A DNA stretch of 64,000 nucleotides from G963663315 sp963663315 (GTDB lineage: Bacteria; Pseudomonadota; Gammaproteobacteria; Arenicellales; Poriferihabitantaceae). A program made the position numbers and the translations under genes. The stretch spans positions 558,001-622,000 of the forward strand of contig OY760176.1 in assembly GCA_963663315.1 (NCBI GenBank), written 5' to 3'. Below the pieces are notes generated by a model, which worked only from the letters and a program-made list of their open reading frames with translations, was not told the DNA's origin and did no database searches. Below are positions 1-8,174 of the stretch, piece by piece (within the stretch, counting starts at the first letter, position 1; each line of letters opens with the position of its first letter).

Positions 1-68
1 ACTCTGGATATGGATTCTTCCTCATCCAGCGCCGGAATGATGACGGTAATGTGCCTGTGATTGATCAT
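1..68 (-). CDS. Family 2 glycosyltransferase, N-terminal start only (partial)
   Basis: The minus strand from the ATG at 66-68 runs off the window and reads MINHRHITVIIPALDEEES. The run VIIPALDEEE is the classic first beta-strand and nucleotide-sugar-binding start of GT-A family 2 glycosyltransferases. It begins 4 bases after the repaired stop of the DUF547 gene at 73-75, so the two are probably one operon. GT2 proteins of the TIGR04283 type, linked to arsenosugar biosynthesis, are often found near DUF547 proteins; that link is an inference because only 22 residues are visible. Confidence 0.6.
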   Translation of the reverse strand, partial: MINHRHITVIIPALDEEESISR

Positions 69-72
69 TGCC

Positions 73-879
73 TTATTCGTTCAATCTCCAGTCATATTCA
101 TAGCCGTTGATTTTCTTGAAAGACTATCCAGTTCCTGCGCTAAACCGGTATCGGCATACTGTATGAAATGCTCAATGATCTGCTTGTCGCTGTCACCGAA
201 ATCTTTTGCGTACCAGTCAAAGATACTGGATGCGGTCAACTTGTCCCCATCAATGGTGACTGGGATGATTTACATACTGCTTCGCGGCAACATCAAGCTG
301 ATCATCAAGATTGTCTGCCGTGAAGGCCGTCGCCTGCAGGTTGGGACATCCGATGGACGCGCAATTCACCGCGTAGTGAATCCTGTTGTCCTGGAACACG
401 GGGCGCAGGATTTCATGCTCAATTTCATCCAGGCTCAACTTCATTCCTTCGACCGCAACCAGTTTTTCTTTCCACGGACCACGGGAAAACAGGCTGTAGG
501 AAATGTCGCGGATGCTTTCCACCGGATAATGATCAAGAATTACTTTTATCGTCAACGCATTGTAAAGGTTTATCCAGTATGCATACTGCTGCCGCTCGCT
601 TAACCCTGTCACGATAACGGATTGCAACCGTTCCAGATAGCTTTTCAGCGAGTCTCGGTCTGCCGGGGTGACTTGGGAATAACGGAAGTGATTCAATCCT
701 CGTTTTTCCTCAATATAGGTGGCCAGCAACTGGTTCCAGGTCCCATGATCTATCGAGATTTCACTGGTCTGATTTGAACGACTCCAGTACTGCGCTAATC
801 CGGAATCTGCGAAAGAATTGGAAGAGAGTGTGATCAATGCGATAAAAACACTCAAAAGAGCCTGTCCTGTTGCCTTCAT
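73..879 (-). pseudogene. DUF547-domain exported protein, two frameshifts
   Basis: Starts MKATGQALLSVFIALITLSS with a clear signal peptide cleaved near SFADS. The body matches the DUF547 family: YWINLYNALTIKVILDHYP, SIRDI, LSLDEIEHEILRP and the cysteine-containing HYAVNCASIGCPNL. The first reading frame stops at 250 with NHPSHH. Shifting by one base at about 260 continues VTIDGDKLTASSIFDWYAKDF, and a second shift in the A-run at about 108-112 restores the expected family ending YEYDWRLNE, stopping at 73-75. With both shifts repaired the protein is about 268 residues, normal for the family. Function of DUF547 is unknown. The shifts are either real inactivation or uncorrected sequencing indels; nearby genes show the same kind of damage. 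Confidence 0.75.
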
Positions 880-1227
880 ATCAGTTATTTGTTGTGGTTC
901 AACTTACACAATCGGACAATGGAAATTACGATTAGTGCGATCCATCCACTAGAATGTGTGACATTGGGGTTCCCTGATTCCGACATGGGAAAATAGAAAG
1001 GGAGAGACAGGCCTTGCGGTAAAATGCTATCTGATGAGCAGATCAATGGATCATCTAGTCGAACCAATATTTCCCTGCTCCGGGATGCAAGCGGCTTTGC
1101 CGCGAAGCCGATGCGCTGATGCGGATGGAAGGCGGTCCGGATTTGGGTTACACTGGGCACTATCCTGAAGATGCCCCGGATATCACTGACCGGCTGCTTT
1201 GATCTGTGTGTTGTGCTAGCCAGTGGG
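880..1227. other. Intergenic stretch with a possible small frameshifted ORF
   Basis: No recognisable gene. On the plus strand an ATG at 1024 opens MLSDEQINGSSSRTNISLL and, after a one-base shift near 1110, reads on as DALMRMEGGPDLGYTGHY to a TGA at 1200-1202, giving a putative acidic protein of about 58 residues. Amino-acid composition looks protein-like but there is no well-placed ribosome-binding site and no family is recognised. It lies between the divergent starts and ends of the DUF547 and bamC genes and could equally be non-coding. Confidence 0.3.
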
Positions 1228-2012
1228 TCAGGAGGATGCCGGATCGTCAAAAATCAATATCAGGTGTTGCAGGAAGTCAGCTACTTTGTTCGGGTCCGAG
1301 GATAACTCGACCCATTTGAACTCGCTGATTCTTTTCTGGTTTGCGCTCCCGGCTTCCTTTCTGGCGCTGGATCTGTGGGCGACATGCAGGTATGACTGGT
1401 CAGCAGAAATTCTCTCGAATCGGATCCGATATTTATCCAGCTTCGTATTGCCTTTGGTCAGCGAGGTGAGTATATCCCTGGACATCCTGGCGATATAGGA
1501 TGCATCCGGATCCTCTGCCTGCGGCTCTTCGATCCAGTCGGTTTCCATCGTACCGGCTTCGGGATTGTATTCAATCAGATTGACGTTGCTCAAGGCCCAG
1601 AACCGGGTCACTGTTTCCCAGGCGGACTCCACACTGGTGTCGACTTCCAGACCGTACATGTCGTCATTTTTGACGATTCTCGCGCCGACTACTTCCGGGA
1701 GCACCCTGATTTTGTTCTGTTTGCCTTCCTCCAGATTGTCGAGCACGGTCTGGTTGGTGGTGGTCACCAGATCAGGTGGAATATCAAGTGATACCGTGGT
1801 CGACGGCTTGTACAGTTTCGCTTTGGCTTTCCTGAGCTTTTGTTTTCAGTGGTTTATGCGTTACATCGGGGTCAAGTTTCTTGAGGTCTGGGAGGTCCAC
1901 TTTGGGTTCCATCGTTTTTCGACTCGAACAGGGATGATCCGCAACCGGAGACGAGCAGAAGCAGAGTGAGCGCTGTGGAGGTCGCAATCGACCGGGTAAC
2001 GGTTGAGTACAC
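1228..2012 (-). pseudogene. bamC: BamC (NlpB) outer-membrane assembly lipoprotein, frameshifted
   Basis: A GTG at 2012 opens a lipoprotein signal sequence (STALTLLLLVSGC, lipobox LVSGC, then GSS). The downstream part, in another frame, contains the BamC core: DIPPDLV, the N-terminal wing RVLPEVVGARIVKN, then ESAWETVTRFW and the diagnostic GTMETDWIEE, followed by a second helix-grip region ending near 1230. The lipobox segment, the middle (PKVDLPDLKKLDP) and the core lie in different frames, so at least two indels exist at about 1840-1900. BamC is a nonessential accessory subunit of the BAM complex acting at the inner face of the outer membrane. The usual upstream partner dapA is not here. Family assignment is firm; whether the damage is real is open. 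Confidence 0.72.
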
Positions 2013-2331
2013 TTTTGATGACCAAAAAATTAAGTGAAATCGAAGGGGCAAGGCTAACATACAATGCGGGAAAAGTGTTACAGGACAAACCCGGACTTGC
2101 CAGATACTGGCCGTTCTTACCAATGCCGATATTTACCCGGGCATCAATCGTTGACTAACTGCGCTGCCGTTTTCATAGACAGAAATTACCGTGTGCGATC
2201 AGGGTAACGCGTAACACTTCGAGTTTTGAATCCGCCTCTTTTTCTTCAAATAGTCGAAAACCATCTCGCATGAATATTGAACCACCGGTCCCTTTAAGGC
2301 GCTTGTCAACTCTCCGTGCTATAACCCCCAT

Positions 2332-2367
2332 AAAAAAACCGGATTGTGCTTGCACACAACCCGGTTT
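2332..2367 (-). terminator. Rho-independent terminator of the porin gene
   Basis: On the minus strand a strong hairpin (AAACCGGGTTGTG paired with CACAATCCGGTTT, loop TGCAAG) is followed by a run of T, 22 bases after the porin stop codon at 2390-2392. Orientation and position fit termination of the porin transcript. Confidence 0.85.
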
Positions 2368-2389
2368 GATGAAACAGATTGGGTAAGGA

Positions 2390-3328
2390 TCAGAAGTCCA
2401 GACGTATGCCAAACAGATGTTCGGTTTTATCCCCTCCTGCACCATCGGAGTCCACTCTGTGACCTTCGTACAGCAACTTGAAGCCGCCACCCAGGTTGTG
2501 GTAGACACCCAGAGTGACATCGCTCGGGTCGTCACCTGCCATATCATTACCCGCATCCATGTCACCTTGACCCCTACCCAGCATGGCCGCGGTATCGCCA
2601 AAGCTGCCGCCTACCCAGATCTGGGTCGTGCTGGGGTCTGCTCCATCGGTTCGGGGTTCACCGAATGCTGCGCGATGGGCCCAGTAATTGCCAAAGGAGA
2701 CTTGAATCGCGGCATGTTAGCTGTTTCCGAATTGGTATTGTCGACTCCAGCCGCGAGGGTGATATTGTCATTAACCGCAATGCTACCTGCGGCAGCATGT
2801 CCGTCACCACCTTGTTTACCGGAATCATCGAGGCGTGCATCTACTTCGAGGGAAACCGGCCCAAATGAATTGGAGTACTTGATGGTGTTGGGGGTACGCA
2901 GAGGCCCATCTGAGAGATAGTATTTCGCTCCCCCTACCCAGAAGGTTGGATCCACGTGCACACCGACCTGATTGTAGTAGGCGCCCCACTGGTTACCGAG
3001 ATTGACACTGCCGAAAGCGCCGGAAAGACCGACCGTGGCAACACGGGTACTTACAACGCCAGCTCCCGGGTACATCCGAACTGGTGGCAAATTCGTACTG
3101 GGCGGAAGCGGTCATGCCGTTACCGAGTTCAGAACTGGCCTTGATGCCAAAAATGAAACACCGTTTGAAGTCAGTCGTGCTGTCTCTCACTTCCGGATTA
3201 ACGATATGGATTCCTTGATGGATACGACCATATAAGGTCACACTTTGCGCATCGTCCTCTTCTGCCTGGGCTGCGACGGGTGCCATCAGTGCGGCCGACA
3301 CGGCTGCCGCAATTAGTGTTTTATTCAT
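2390..3328 (-). pseudogene. Gram-negative trimeric-type porin, frameshifted
   Basis: ATG at 3328 with an AGAGG ribosome-binding site opens MNKTLIAAAVSAALMAPVAA, a signal peptide cut after AQA, then VTLYGRIHQGIHI, the usual first strand of OmpC/Porin_4 family general porins. The frame shifts near 3070 (after YEFATSS) and again near 2710 (before VSFGNYWAHR); the third segment ends HLFGIRLDF with the C-terminal Phe needed for BAM recognition. Joined, the protein is about 313 residues and shows strand motifs such as SRVATVGLSGAFGSVNLGNQ, GPVSLEVDARL and FKLLYEGHRVD. It would form a diffusion pore in the outer membrane. A perfect terminator follows. Its leader is duplicated 1.6 kb upstream. Confidence 0.8.
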
Positions 3329-3670
3329 TAGATTACCTCTTTGAATATTTGGTTGATTACAAAAAAATTTAAATTTAAATTTAGTTGGAATATTCTGCAG
3401 AACGTCTCCCGACCGGTTCAATTTCCAGATTTACCCTCGATTGACTGAGAATCCGGTGATTTTGGCAGGTTTTCTTGTGCTTTGCAGTCATCACAACGCG
3501 ACTCTACCACAATTTATACACAAATATTACAAAAATTTAACAAATATTCATAAAAATTTAATTACTCCATGATGGTCGGCTATTTCCGGGCTGATTTCAA
3601 AGGCGCAATCAATCATGGCGAAACTCCGAGTTCCTGTAATGACGAAATGGGCGTGGGAATGGACGGGCAG
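3305..3670. repeat. Direct repeat copy A: porin leader and promoter region
   Basis: This segment covers the first eight porin codons, its ribosome-binding site, an A/T-rich leader with AAATTTAAATTTAAATTT, and about 270 bases upstream. It recurs as copy B at 4902-5333 in the same orientation. The copies are close to identical in blocks but copy A is shorter by many small gaps (for example about 10 bases at 3100-bp scale blocks such as the region around 3500-3520 and 3590). The A/T-rich part just upstream of the start likely contains the porin promoter. Confidence 0.85.
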
Positions 3671-3789
3671 TTTTTCCCAAGCCCGAACCGGAAAGCCCCT
3701 GACGAGAGCCTGTCCCCGGCCTGGTCAGGGAGGGGTGGGGGAGTTAGAGATGACGGCAACCAGACAACCACAGGGGATTGTCCTTTTCC

Positions 3790-4543
3790 TCACGCCGCAA
3801 GCCTTCTAATATCAGGTACTGCGTCTTCCCGCAAGTCATCCAGTTTCGGATACTGTTTGTCCGCGTTCCTGGCATAGGCGGACTCCCTGGCCCCCAATCC
3901 CTGCATATCTTCATGCACAACCACTGATAAACGGCAATTTCACTTTTTTGAACTCCAGTAAAGCTATGGCCGTGTTTGATCGCCTTGTCATTGCCCAGCA
4001 CTCCAAAAAGGTAAAAATCTCGGGTTTTGTAACGCAAAGACCAATCAACGGTGATAATTTCATAACCCTCAATGGGCATAGTATTTTGTTTTGGGTCCAT
4101 CCAATTCCGTTTTGATGATCTCTCAAGTCATCATAAAATGTGGAGCGAATAACTTCCCGACTCCATAGCGCATATTCTATCTTTTGTACACAGCCTGCAA
4201 ATTGCAAAATACCTTCGTACAGCATCTCAAAAGTGGTGTCCAGTTAAAGATTCCCATTATCATTTTGAATATCATTGTTAATCAGTATGCTGTCAAAAAT
4301 TTTTCGACGGGAGTCCGTATTTATTTCATAAGTATAGGAAAGATGCATGATTGCCATACCAAAATCACAGATGCGGACAGTGGTTTTCGCCTTGCGGGCT
4401 TTACCTGAAGATAAATATCCACCATATCACCATCTTCATGGAATGGGAACTATGAGTTGATACTTTCCCGTTCTTCGTTCATAAACATCAAAGCCGGTTT
4501 TGGCTCTGTCGCGCAGCAGATTGATTATTTTATTGATGTCCAT
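3790..4543 (-). pseudogene. DUF1828-domain protein, several frameshifts
   Basis: From ATG 4543 the minus strand reads MDINKIINLLRDRAKTGFDV, and after a one-base shift near 4436 gives HEDGDMVDIYLQ, then ICDFGMAIMHLSYTYEINTD and RRKIFDSILINNDIQNDNG, then MLYEGILQFAGCVQKIE. The order EDGD, then a DFGMA/MRLSY-like segment, then a (L)LQF segment is the DUF1828 pattern. Further shifts near 4100 and 3900 lead to DFYLFGVLGNDKAIK and the final YPKLDDLREDAVPDIRRLAA with a stop at 3790-3792. About 250 residues when repaired. Function is unknown; DUF1828 proteins often sit in defence or mobile regions. Four or so frame changes argue for a relic or a poorly resolved stretch. Confidence 0.6.
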
Positions 4544-4628
4544 TGAAAAGATTCTTCTGAGTCAGTTCAGGGAAGTAATTTTACCAATTTGCTATCGTAT
4601 CCGTGAAGCTGAAACTACGACTGCATCT

Positions 4629-4859
4629 TCAAATTACTGTATTTGTCAGTAATTCGTCTGTGTTTTTCCTGCGGTTGAATACTGCCGAATTTCCCCGGCA
4701 GTGATACGGTGTATATGCGATCTTTAGACCGTCATGATTTGCAGGAACAATGACGGTATCCAAGGCTACTGGAGATTCCGTTGCGAGGTCATCGCTGCTT
4801 TTATGGACACGACCAGGACGGTCAGTTCCAGCCATCCCATGATCTGCGACGATTTCCAT
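4629..4859 (-). pseudogene. Unrecognised short ORF, probable gene remnant
   Basis: A 76-codon frame reading MEIVADHGMAGTDRPGRV and later LDTVIVPANHDGLKIAY. The segment DTVIVPANHDG resembles a strand-turn of small PUA/EVE-like proteins, but this is weak. It begins 43 bases inside from the broken end of repeat copy B, so its original 5' part may have been replaced by the porin leader. No ribosome-binding site is convincing. Could be chance. Confidence 0.25.
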
Positions 4860-4901
4860 CAGTGAAACGATGTAAGGTGGAGGTGCCTTCAGCGGCTAGT
4901 G

Positions 4902-5333
4902 TGCCGCAATTAGTGTTTTATTCATTAGATTACCTCTTTGAATATTTTGGTTGATTACAAAAAAATTTAAATTTAAATTTTGTTGGAATATTCTGCAGAA
5001 CGTCTGCTCCGACCGGTTCAAGCGGGTGGATTTACCCTCGATTGACTGGTCGGAATCCGGTGATTTTGGCCGTAAGGTTTTCTTGTGCTCAGATTTGCAG
5101 TCATCACATCGCGACTCTACCAGACGAATTCACTGGTCACGGCAAGGCTTTCTGGTATTGATCAAAATTACAAAAATTTAACAAATATTCATAAAAATTT
5201 AATTACCCATTGATAACCTGAGATGATGGTCGGCTATTTCCGGGCTCAGTTCGGATTTCAAGCTGGAGCAATCAATCATGGCGAAACTCCGAGTTCCTGT
5301 AATGACGAAATGGGCGTGGGAATGGACGGGCAG
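4902..5333. repeat. Direct repeat copy B: orphan porin leader
   Basis: Second copy of the porin leader. On the minus strand it carries the same ribosome-binding site and MNKTLIAA, then diverges at once into a stop (MNKTLIAAH), so it is a leader without its porin. At the other end the repeat breaks into the start of a DUF1640-like gene at 5346-5381. Together with copy A it flanks the DUF1828 gene and could mediate deletion or inversion-free looping out by homologous recombination. Confidence 0.85.
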
Positions 5334-5345
5334 GGGTGGCTTGGA

Positions 5346-5381
5346 TCAATTGCCGTGGGTGTCGATTGCGTAGCTGTTCAT
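5346..5381 (-). pseudogene. Truncated gene start, DUF1640-like
   Basis: A perfect AGGAGG ribosome-binding site precedes ATG at 5381 and the frame MNSYAIDTHGN then stops at 5346. The start AIDTH matches the opening of small coiled-coil DUF1640 proteins, which commonly begin with a short stretch ending in DTH(K)F. Homology ends within 13 bases of repeat copy B, so the gene appears cut by the duplication. Confidence 0.4.
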
Positions 5382-5418
5382 TGTGCCTCCTGTAATCCCT
5401 TGATCAAACGGTCGTGAT

Positions 5419-5428
5419 AGCGTACGCT
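5419..5428. promoter_or_regulatory. Palindrome upstream of yefM, candidate operator
   Basis: The perfect 10-bp palindrome AGCGTACGCT lies 28 bases before the GTG start of the antitoxin. YefM-YoeB complexes autoregulate by binding palindromes with a GTAC core, so this is a plausible operator half; inference from position and symmetry only. Confidence 0.4.
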
Positions 5429-5456
5429 CTGCTGGATCAGATTCTGGAGATTCGAC

Positions 5457-5699
5457 GTGACGACTTTAAATGCAACCGAGGCGCGGGCAAAATTATATAG
5501 CCTGATTGATGAAGCGGTAGAGACTCATAAGCCGATTACAATCACAGGAAAGCGGGGGAATGCGGTATTGCTTTGCGAGGATGACTGGAGGTCGATTGAA
5601 GAGACGCTTTTTCTGCTTTCGATTCCTGGAATGCGGGAATCAATCCGGGAAGGCATGGCTGAGAGTCTTGAAAATTGTGATACCACTGTTGACTGGTAA
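5457..5699 (+). CDS. yefM: Type II antitoxin, Phd/YefM family
   Basis: 80 residues: the N-terminal DNA-binding fold LNATEARAKLYSLIDEAVE, the typical beta strand PITITGKRGNAVLL, and W(R)SIEETLFLLS followed by an acidic tail that would wrap the toxin. The GTG start at 5457 is chosen because a GGAG lies 8 bases upstream. It neutralises the YoeB ribonuclease and represses its own operon. Its TAA overlaps the toxin ATG by one base (TAATG), so expression is translationally coupled. Intact, unlike the neighbouring genes on its left. Confidence 0.93.
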   Translation: MTTLNATEARAKLYSLIDEAVETHKPITITGKRGNAVLLCEDDWRSIEETLFLLSIPGMRESIREGMAESLENCDTTVDW

Positions 5700-5962
5700 T
5701 GTGGGAGGTTTATTTTACGAATCAGGCCAGGAAAGATGCGAAGAAACTTTCAGCTTCGGGTCTGAAGAGAAACGCCGAAAAGCTGATCGGGATTGTAAGG
5801 GGAAACCCATATCAAACCCCGCCTGCCTATGAAAAATTAACCGGGGATTTAAAAGGAGCCTATTCAAGAAGGATAAATATTCAGCACAGGTTTGTATATC
5901 AGGTTGTTGAGGATGAAAAGGCTGTAAAGGTCTTACGCATGATTGATTCGCGAAATCATTGA
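5699..5962 (+). CDS. yoeB: Type II toxin, YoeB (RelE-like) mRNA interferase
   Basis: 87 residues starting MWEVYFTNQARKDAKKL, with YEKLTGDLKGAYSRRINIQHRFVYQV, the core strands of the RelE/YoeB fold that carry the catalytic Arg and the conserved QHRFVY segment. YoeB binds the ribosomal A site and cuts mRNA. The frame ends at 5962, 30 bases inside the 3' end of the convergent thrC gene, so the toxin C-terminus and the threonine synthase C-terminus share DNA. Confidence 0.93.
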   Translation: MWEVYFTNQARKDAKKLSASGLKRNAEKLIGIVRGNPYQTPPAYEKLTGDLKGAYSRRINIQHRFVYQVVEDEKAVKVLRMIDSRNH

Positions 5963-7351
5963 TTTCAGCGCCGGCAGATCATTGTCGATATCGCTTGACG
6001 ATTCCTCCATGTTCATCAGGTCGCCGACGAATTCAGGCAATGACACGGTTTTACCGGTCACTTCCCTGATTGCGTCCGGAAATTTTGCCGGATGCGCGGT
6101 TCCGATCACGACGGTGGGGGTCGATGAATCCCCTTCCAGACGCGCAGCAGCAATTCCGATGATTGAATGCGGGTCGATAATTTCTCCGGTTGCCTGCCAG
6201 GTTTGCCTGATCTGCTGGCGAATCTGCTGATCGTTGATGCTGTACGAACTGAAACTTTGCCTGGCACGGTCGAGCAATACCCGGTCAACCCGGAACTGCC
6301 CGGATTTACTGAAAGACTGCATGTGGTCATTCAGCCTGTCGCTGTCATGGTCGAGCAGTTCAAACAGGTAACGCTCGAAATTGCTCGATATCTGGATATC
6401 CATGCTCGGAGTCAGTGTCGGTGTGACCGTTCTCTGCTGCATGATTCCGTTTTGGAAAAAGCGGGTCAGGATATCGTTGCGGTTGGAGCCGACAATCAGC
6501 TTGCCGACCGGCAATCCCATCTCCCTGGCCACATAGCCAGCCAGAACATTGCCGAAATTTCCGGTCGGTACGGAAAAATTGACCTGCCGGTCCGGGGCGC
6601 CCAGCGCCAGGGCTGCCCGGAAAAAGTAGACGACCTGGGCTGCGATTCTCGCCCAGTTGATGGAATTGACGGCGGAAAGCGAATGTTTTTGCCTGAATTC
6701 CAGATCGTTGAACAATGCCTTGACCAGATTCTGGCAATCATCAAAGGTGCCGTCCACGGCCAGGTTATGAACATTGTCATCCAGCACGGTGGTCATTTGC
6801 CGGCGCTGTACCTCGGAAACCCGGCCTTTCGGATGCAACATGAAGATCCTGACTGATTCAAGTCCCCGGATTCCGGCGATGGCCGCCGACCCGGTATCGC
6901 CCGAAGTGGCGCCCACGAGGGTGCAGGATGTGTTTTTGCCGTGTAGAAAATGCTGGAACAACTGGCCCAGCATTTGCAGTGCAAAATCCTTGAACGCCAG
7001 GGTCGGGCCATGAAACAGTTCCATCAGGAACAACTGGTCATCGAGTTGCTTGACCGGGGCAATGGCATCATGATGAAAATTCAGGCAGGCGTTCGCCGAC
7101 AACCGTTGCAGGTCCTGCGGTGAGATCGAGTTGCCGACAAACAGACCGAGGATCGTACTGGCAAGCTCAGGGTAATTCTTGTCGCGCAGACTGCGGATCT
7201 GGTCTGCACTCAGGCGCGGCCACTTCGAAGGCAGGTACAGTCCACCATCGCTGGCAAGACCCGCAAGCGTAGTCTGCTCAAAATCCAGCGCAGGGGCTCG
7301 TCCTCGGGTACTGATGTATTCCAAAGCTATGATTCTCGTTTCACAGGGCAC
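5933..7351 (-). CDS. thrC: Threonine synthase
   Basis: Converts O-phosphohomoserine to threonine with pyridoxal phosphate. The N-terminal YISTRGRAPALDFEQTTLAGLASDGGLYLP and the PLP lysine in GPTLAFKDFALQ are diagnostic; GATSGDTGSAA and SVPTGNFGNVLAGY are the phosphate- and cofactor-binding loops. About 470 residues, the length of the long, fungal/enterobacterial-type enzymes. The GTG at 7351 is the longest start; a TTG at 7324 directly before EYISTRG matches the family N-terminus better, so the first nine residues are doubtful. Stands alone without thrA or thrB. Its 3' end overlaps yoeB convergently. Confidence 0.96.
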   Translation of the reverse strand: MPCETRIIALEYISTRGRAPALDFEQTTLAGLASDGGLYLPSKWPRLSADQIRSLRDKNYPELASTILGLFVGNSISPQDLQRLSANACLNFHHDAIAPVKQLDDQLFLMELFHGPTLAFKDFALQMLGQLFQHFLHGKNTSCTLVGATSGDTGSAAIAGIRGLESVRIFMLHPKGRVSEVQRRQMTTVLDDNVHNLAVDGTFDDCQNLVKALFNDLEFRQKHSLSAVNSINWARIAAQVVYFFRAALALGAPDRQVNFSVPTGNFGNVLAGYVAREMGLPVGKLIVGSNRNDILTRFFQNGIMQQRTVTPTLTPSMDIQISSNFERYLFELLDHDSDRLNDHMQSFSKSGQFRVDRVLLDRARQSFSSYSINDQQIRQQIRQTWQATGEIIDPHSIIGIAAARLEGDSSTPTVVIGTAHPAKFPDAIREVTGKTVSLPEFVGDLMNMEESSSDIDNDLPALKSMISRINHA

Positions 7352-7384
7352 GGGATTCTATCATTGGGCAGGTGAAGATTCAAA

Positions 7385-7465
7385 GTCAGGGGACTTCCGT
7401 GGCCCCCCCACCGGCTCTCCGGCGGGCTTCGCTCCCCGGTCAAGCCGGGGACAGGCTCTGGTTTC
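7385..7465. repeat. Dispersed GC-rich repeat fragment
   Basis: The reverse complement contains GAGCCTGTCCCCGGCTTG and GAGAGCCGGTGGGGGGG. The first part recurs at 3708-3731 and the second at 58632-58645, so it belongs to a family of intergenic repeats scattered in the window. It lies between thrC and the def promoter. No coding potential is seen in 7352-7650 otherwise. Confidence 0.5.
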
Positions 7466-7570
7466 GCCGACTTGTATGATTGATTTTCCCTTGTAATCCG
7501 CAGCCCACCAGCAATATCCGGGTTAAATGTACGTAGATAACTTGCGTAGTCAACAGGAAATTGCGGATAG

Positions 7571-7598
7571 TTGTATCATCTGCAATTTTTCGTATACT
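7571..7598 (+). promoter_or_regulatory. Putative sigma-70 promoter of def operon
   Basis: TTGTAT at 7571-7576 and TATACT at 7593-7598 are spaced by 16 bases, 53 bases before the def start. It would drive def-fmt-rsmB-trkA-trkH, which are tightly packed with no other promoter-sized gap. Prediction from sequence only. Confidence 0.5.
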
Positions 7599-7650
7599 GT
7601 GCAAATACATTGGACATACAATCGCCGTTTTGGCAGGGTTGACGGCACTT

Positions 7651-8169
7651 ATGGCAATTCGAGACATACTGGTTTATCCGGACCCGAGGCTGAGGCAAAT
7701 CTCACGGACGGTCACCGTATTTGACCAGACACTTAACGACCTCGTTACCGACATGACGGATACCATGTATGCCGCCCCCGGCATCGGTCTGGCGGCGGTA
7801 CAGATTGATGTGCCCATGCGGGTGATTGTGATGGATCTGTCCAAAGAACGTAACCAGCTCAGGGTTTTTGTCAATCCTGAAATCACCGACCTTGACCAGG
7901 GCATCACTGAAATTGAGGAAGGCTGTCTGTCCGTTCCCGGTATTTACTCCAGTGTAAAACGAGCGCAATCAGTGCGGGTAGATGCCTGTGACATTAACGG
8001 CAATCCGTTTCAGGCCAAGGACGATGAATTGCTGTCCGTCTGTATTCAGCATGAGGTGGATCATTTGAATGGCAAGATTTTTGTAGACTATTTGTCCAGA
8101 TTGAAACAGGCCCGGGTGCGGGAAAAACTCAAAAAGGAAGCCCGGCAGTCGGCTCCGGTGACGCTTTGA
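7651..8169 (+). CDS. def: Peptide deformylase
   Basis: Removes the formyl group from nascent N-terminal Met using a bound metal. With the ATG at 7651 (MAIRDILVYPDPRLRQ, the family N-terminus) the protein has 172 residues. All three motifs are intact: GIGLAAVQ (44-51), EGCLSVP with metal ligand Cys92, and QHEVDHLNG with His134, Glu135 and His138. An upstream in-frame extension exists but does not resemble the family. First gene of an operon with fmt, which adds the formyl group this enzyme removes. Confidence 0.97.
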   Translation: MAIRDILVYPDPRLRQISRTVTVFDQTLNDLVTDMTDTMYAAPGIGLAAVQIDVPMRVIVMDLSKERNQLRVFVNPEITDLDQGITEIEEGCLSVPGIYSSVKRAQSVRVDACDINGNPFQAKDDELLSVCIQHEVDHLNGKIFVDYLSRLKQARVREKLKKEARQSAPVTL

Positions 8170-8174
8170 CAGCT

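Noticed and set aside
885..1250. Minus-strand frame of 121 codons
   Set aside because: Composition is not protein-like, it overlaps the end of bamC and has no ribosome-binding site.
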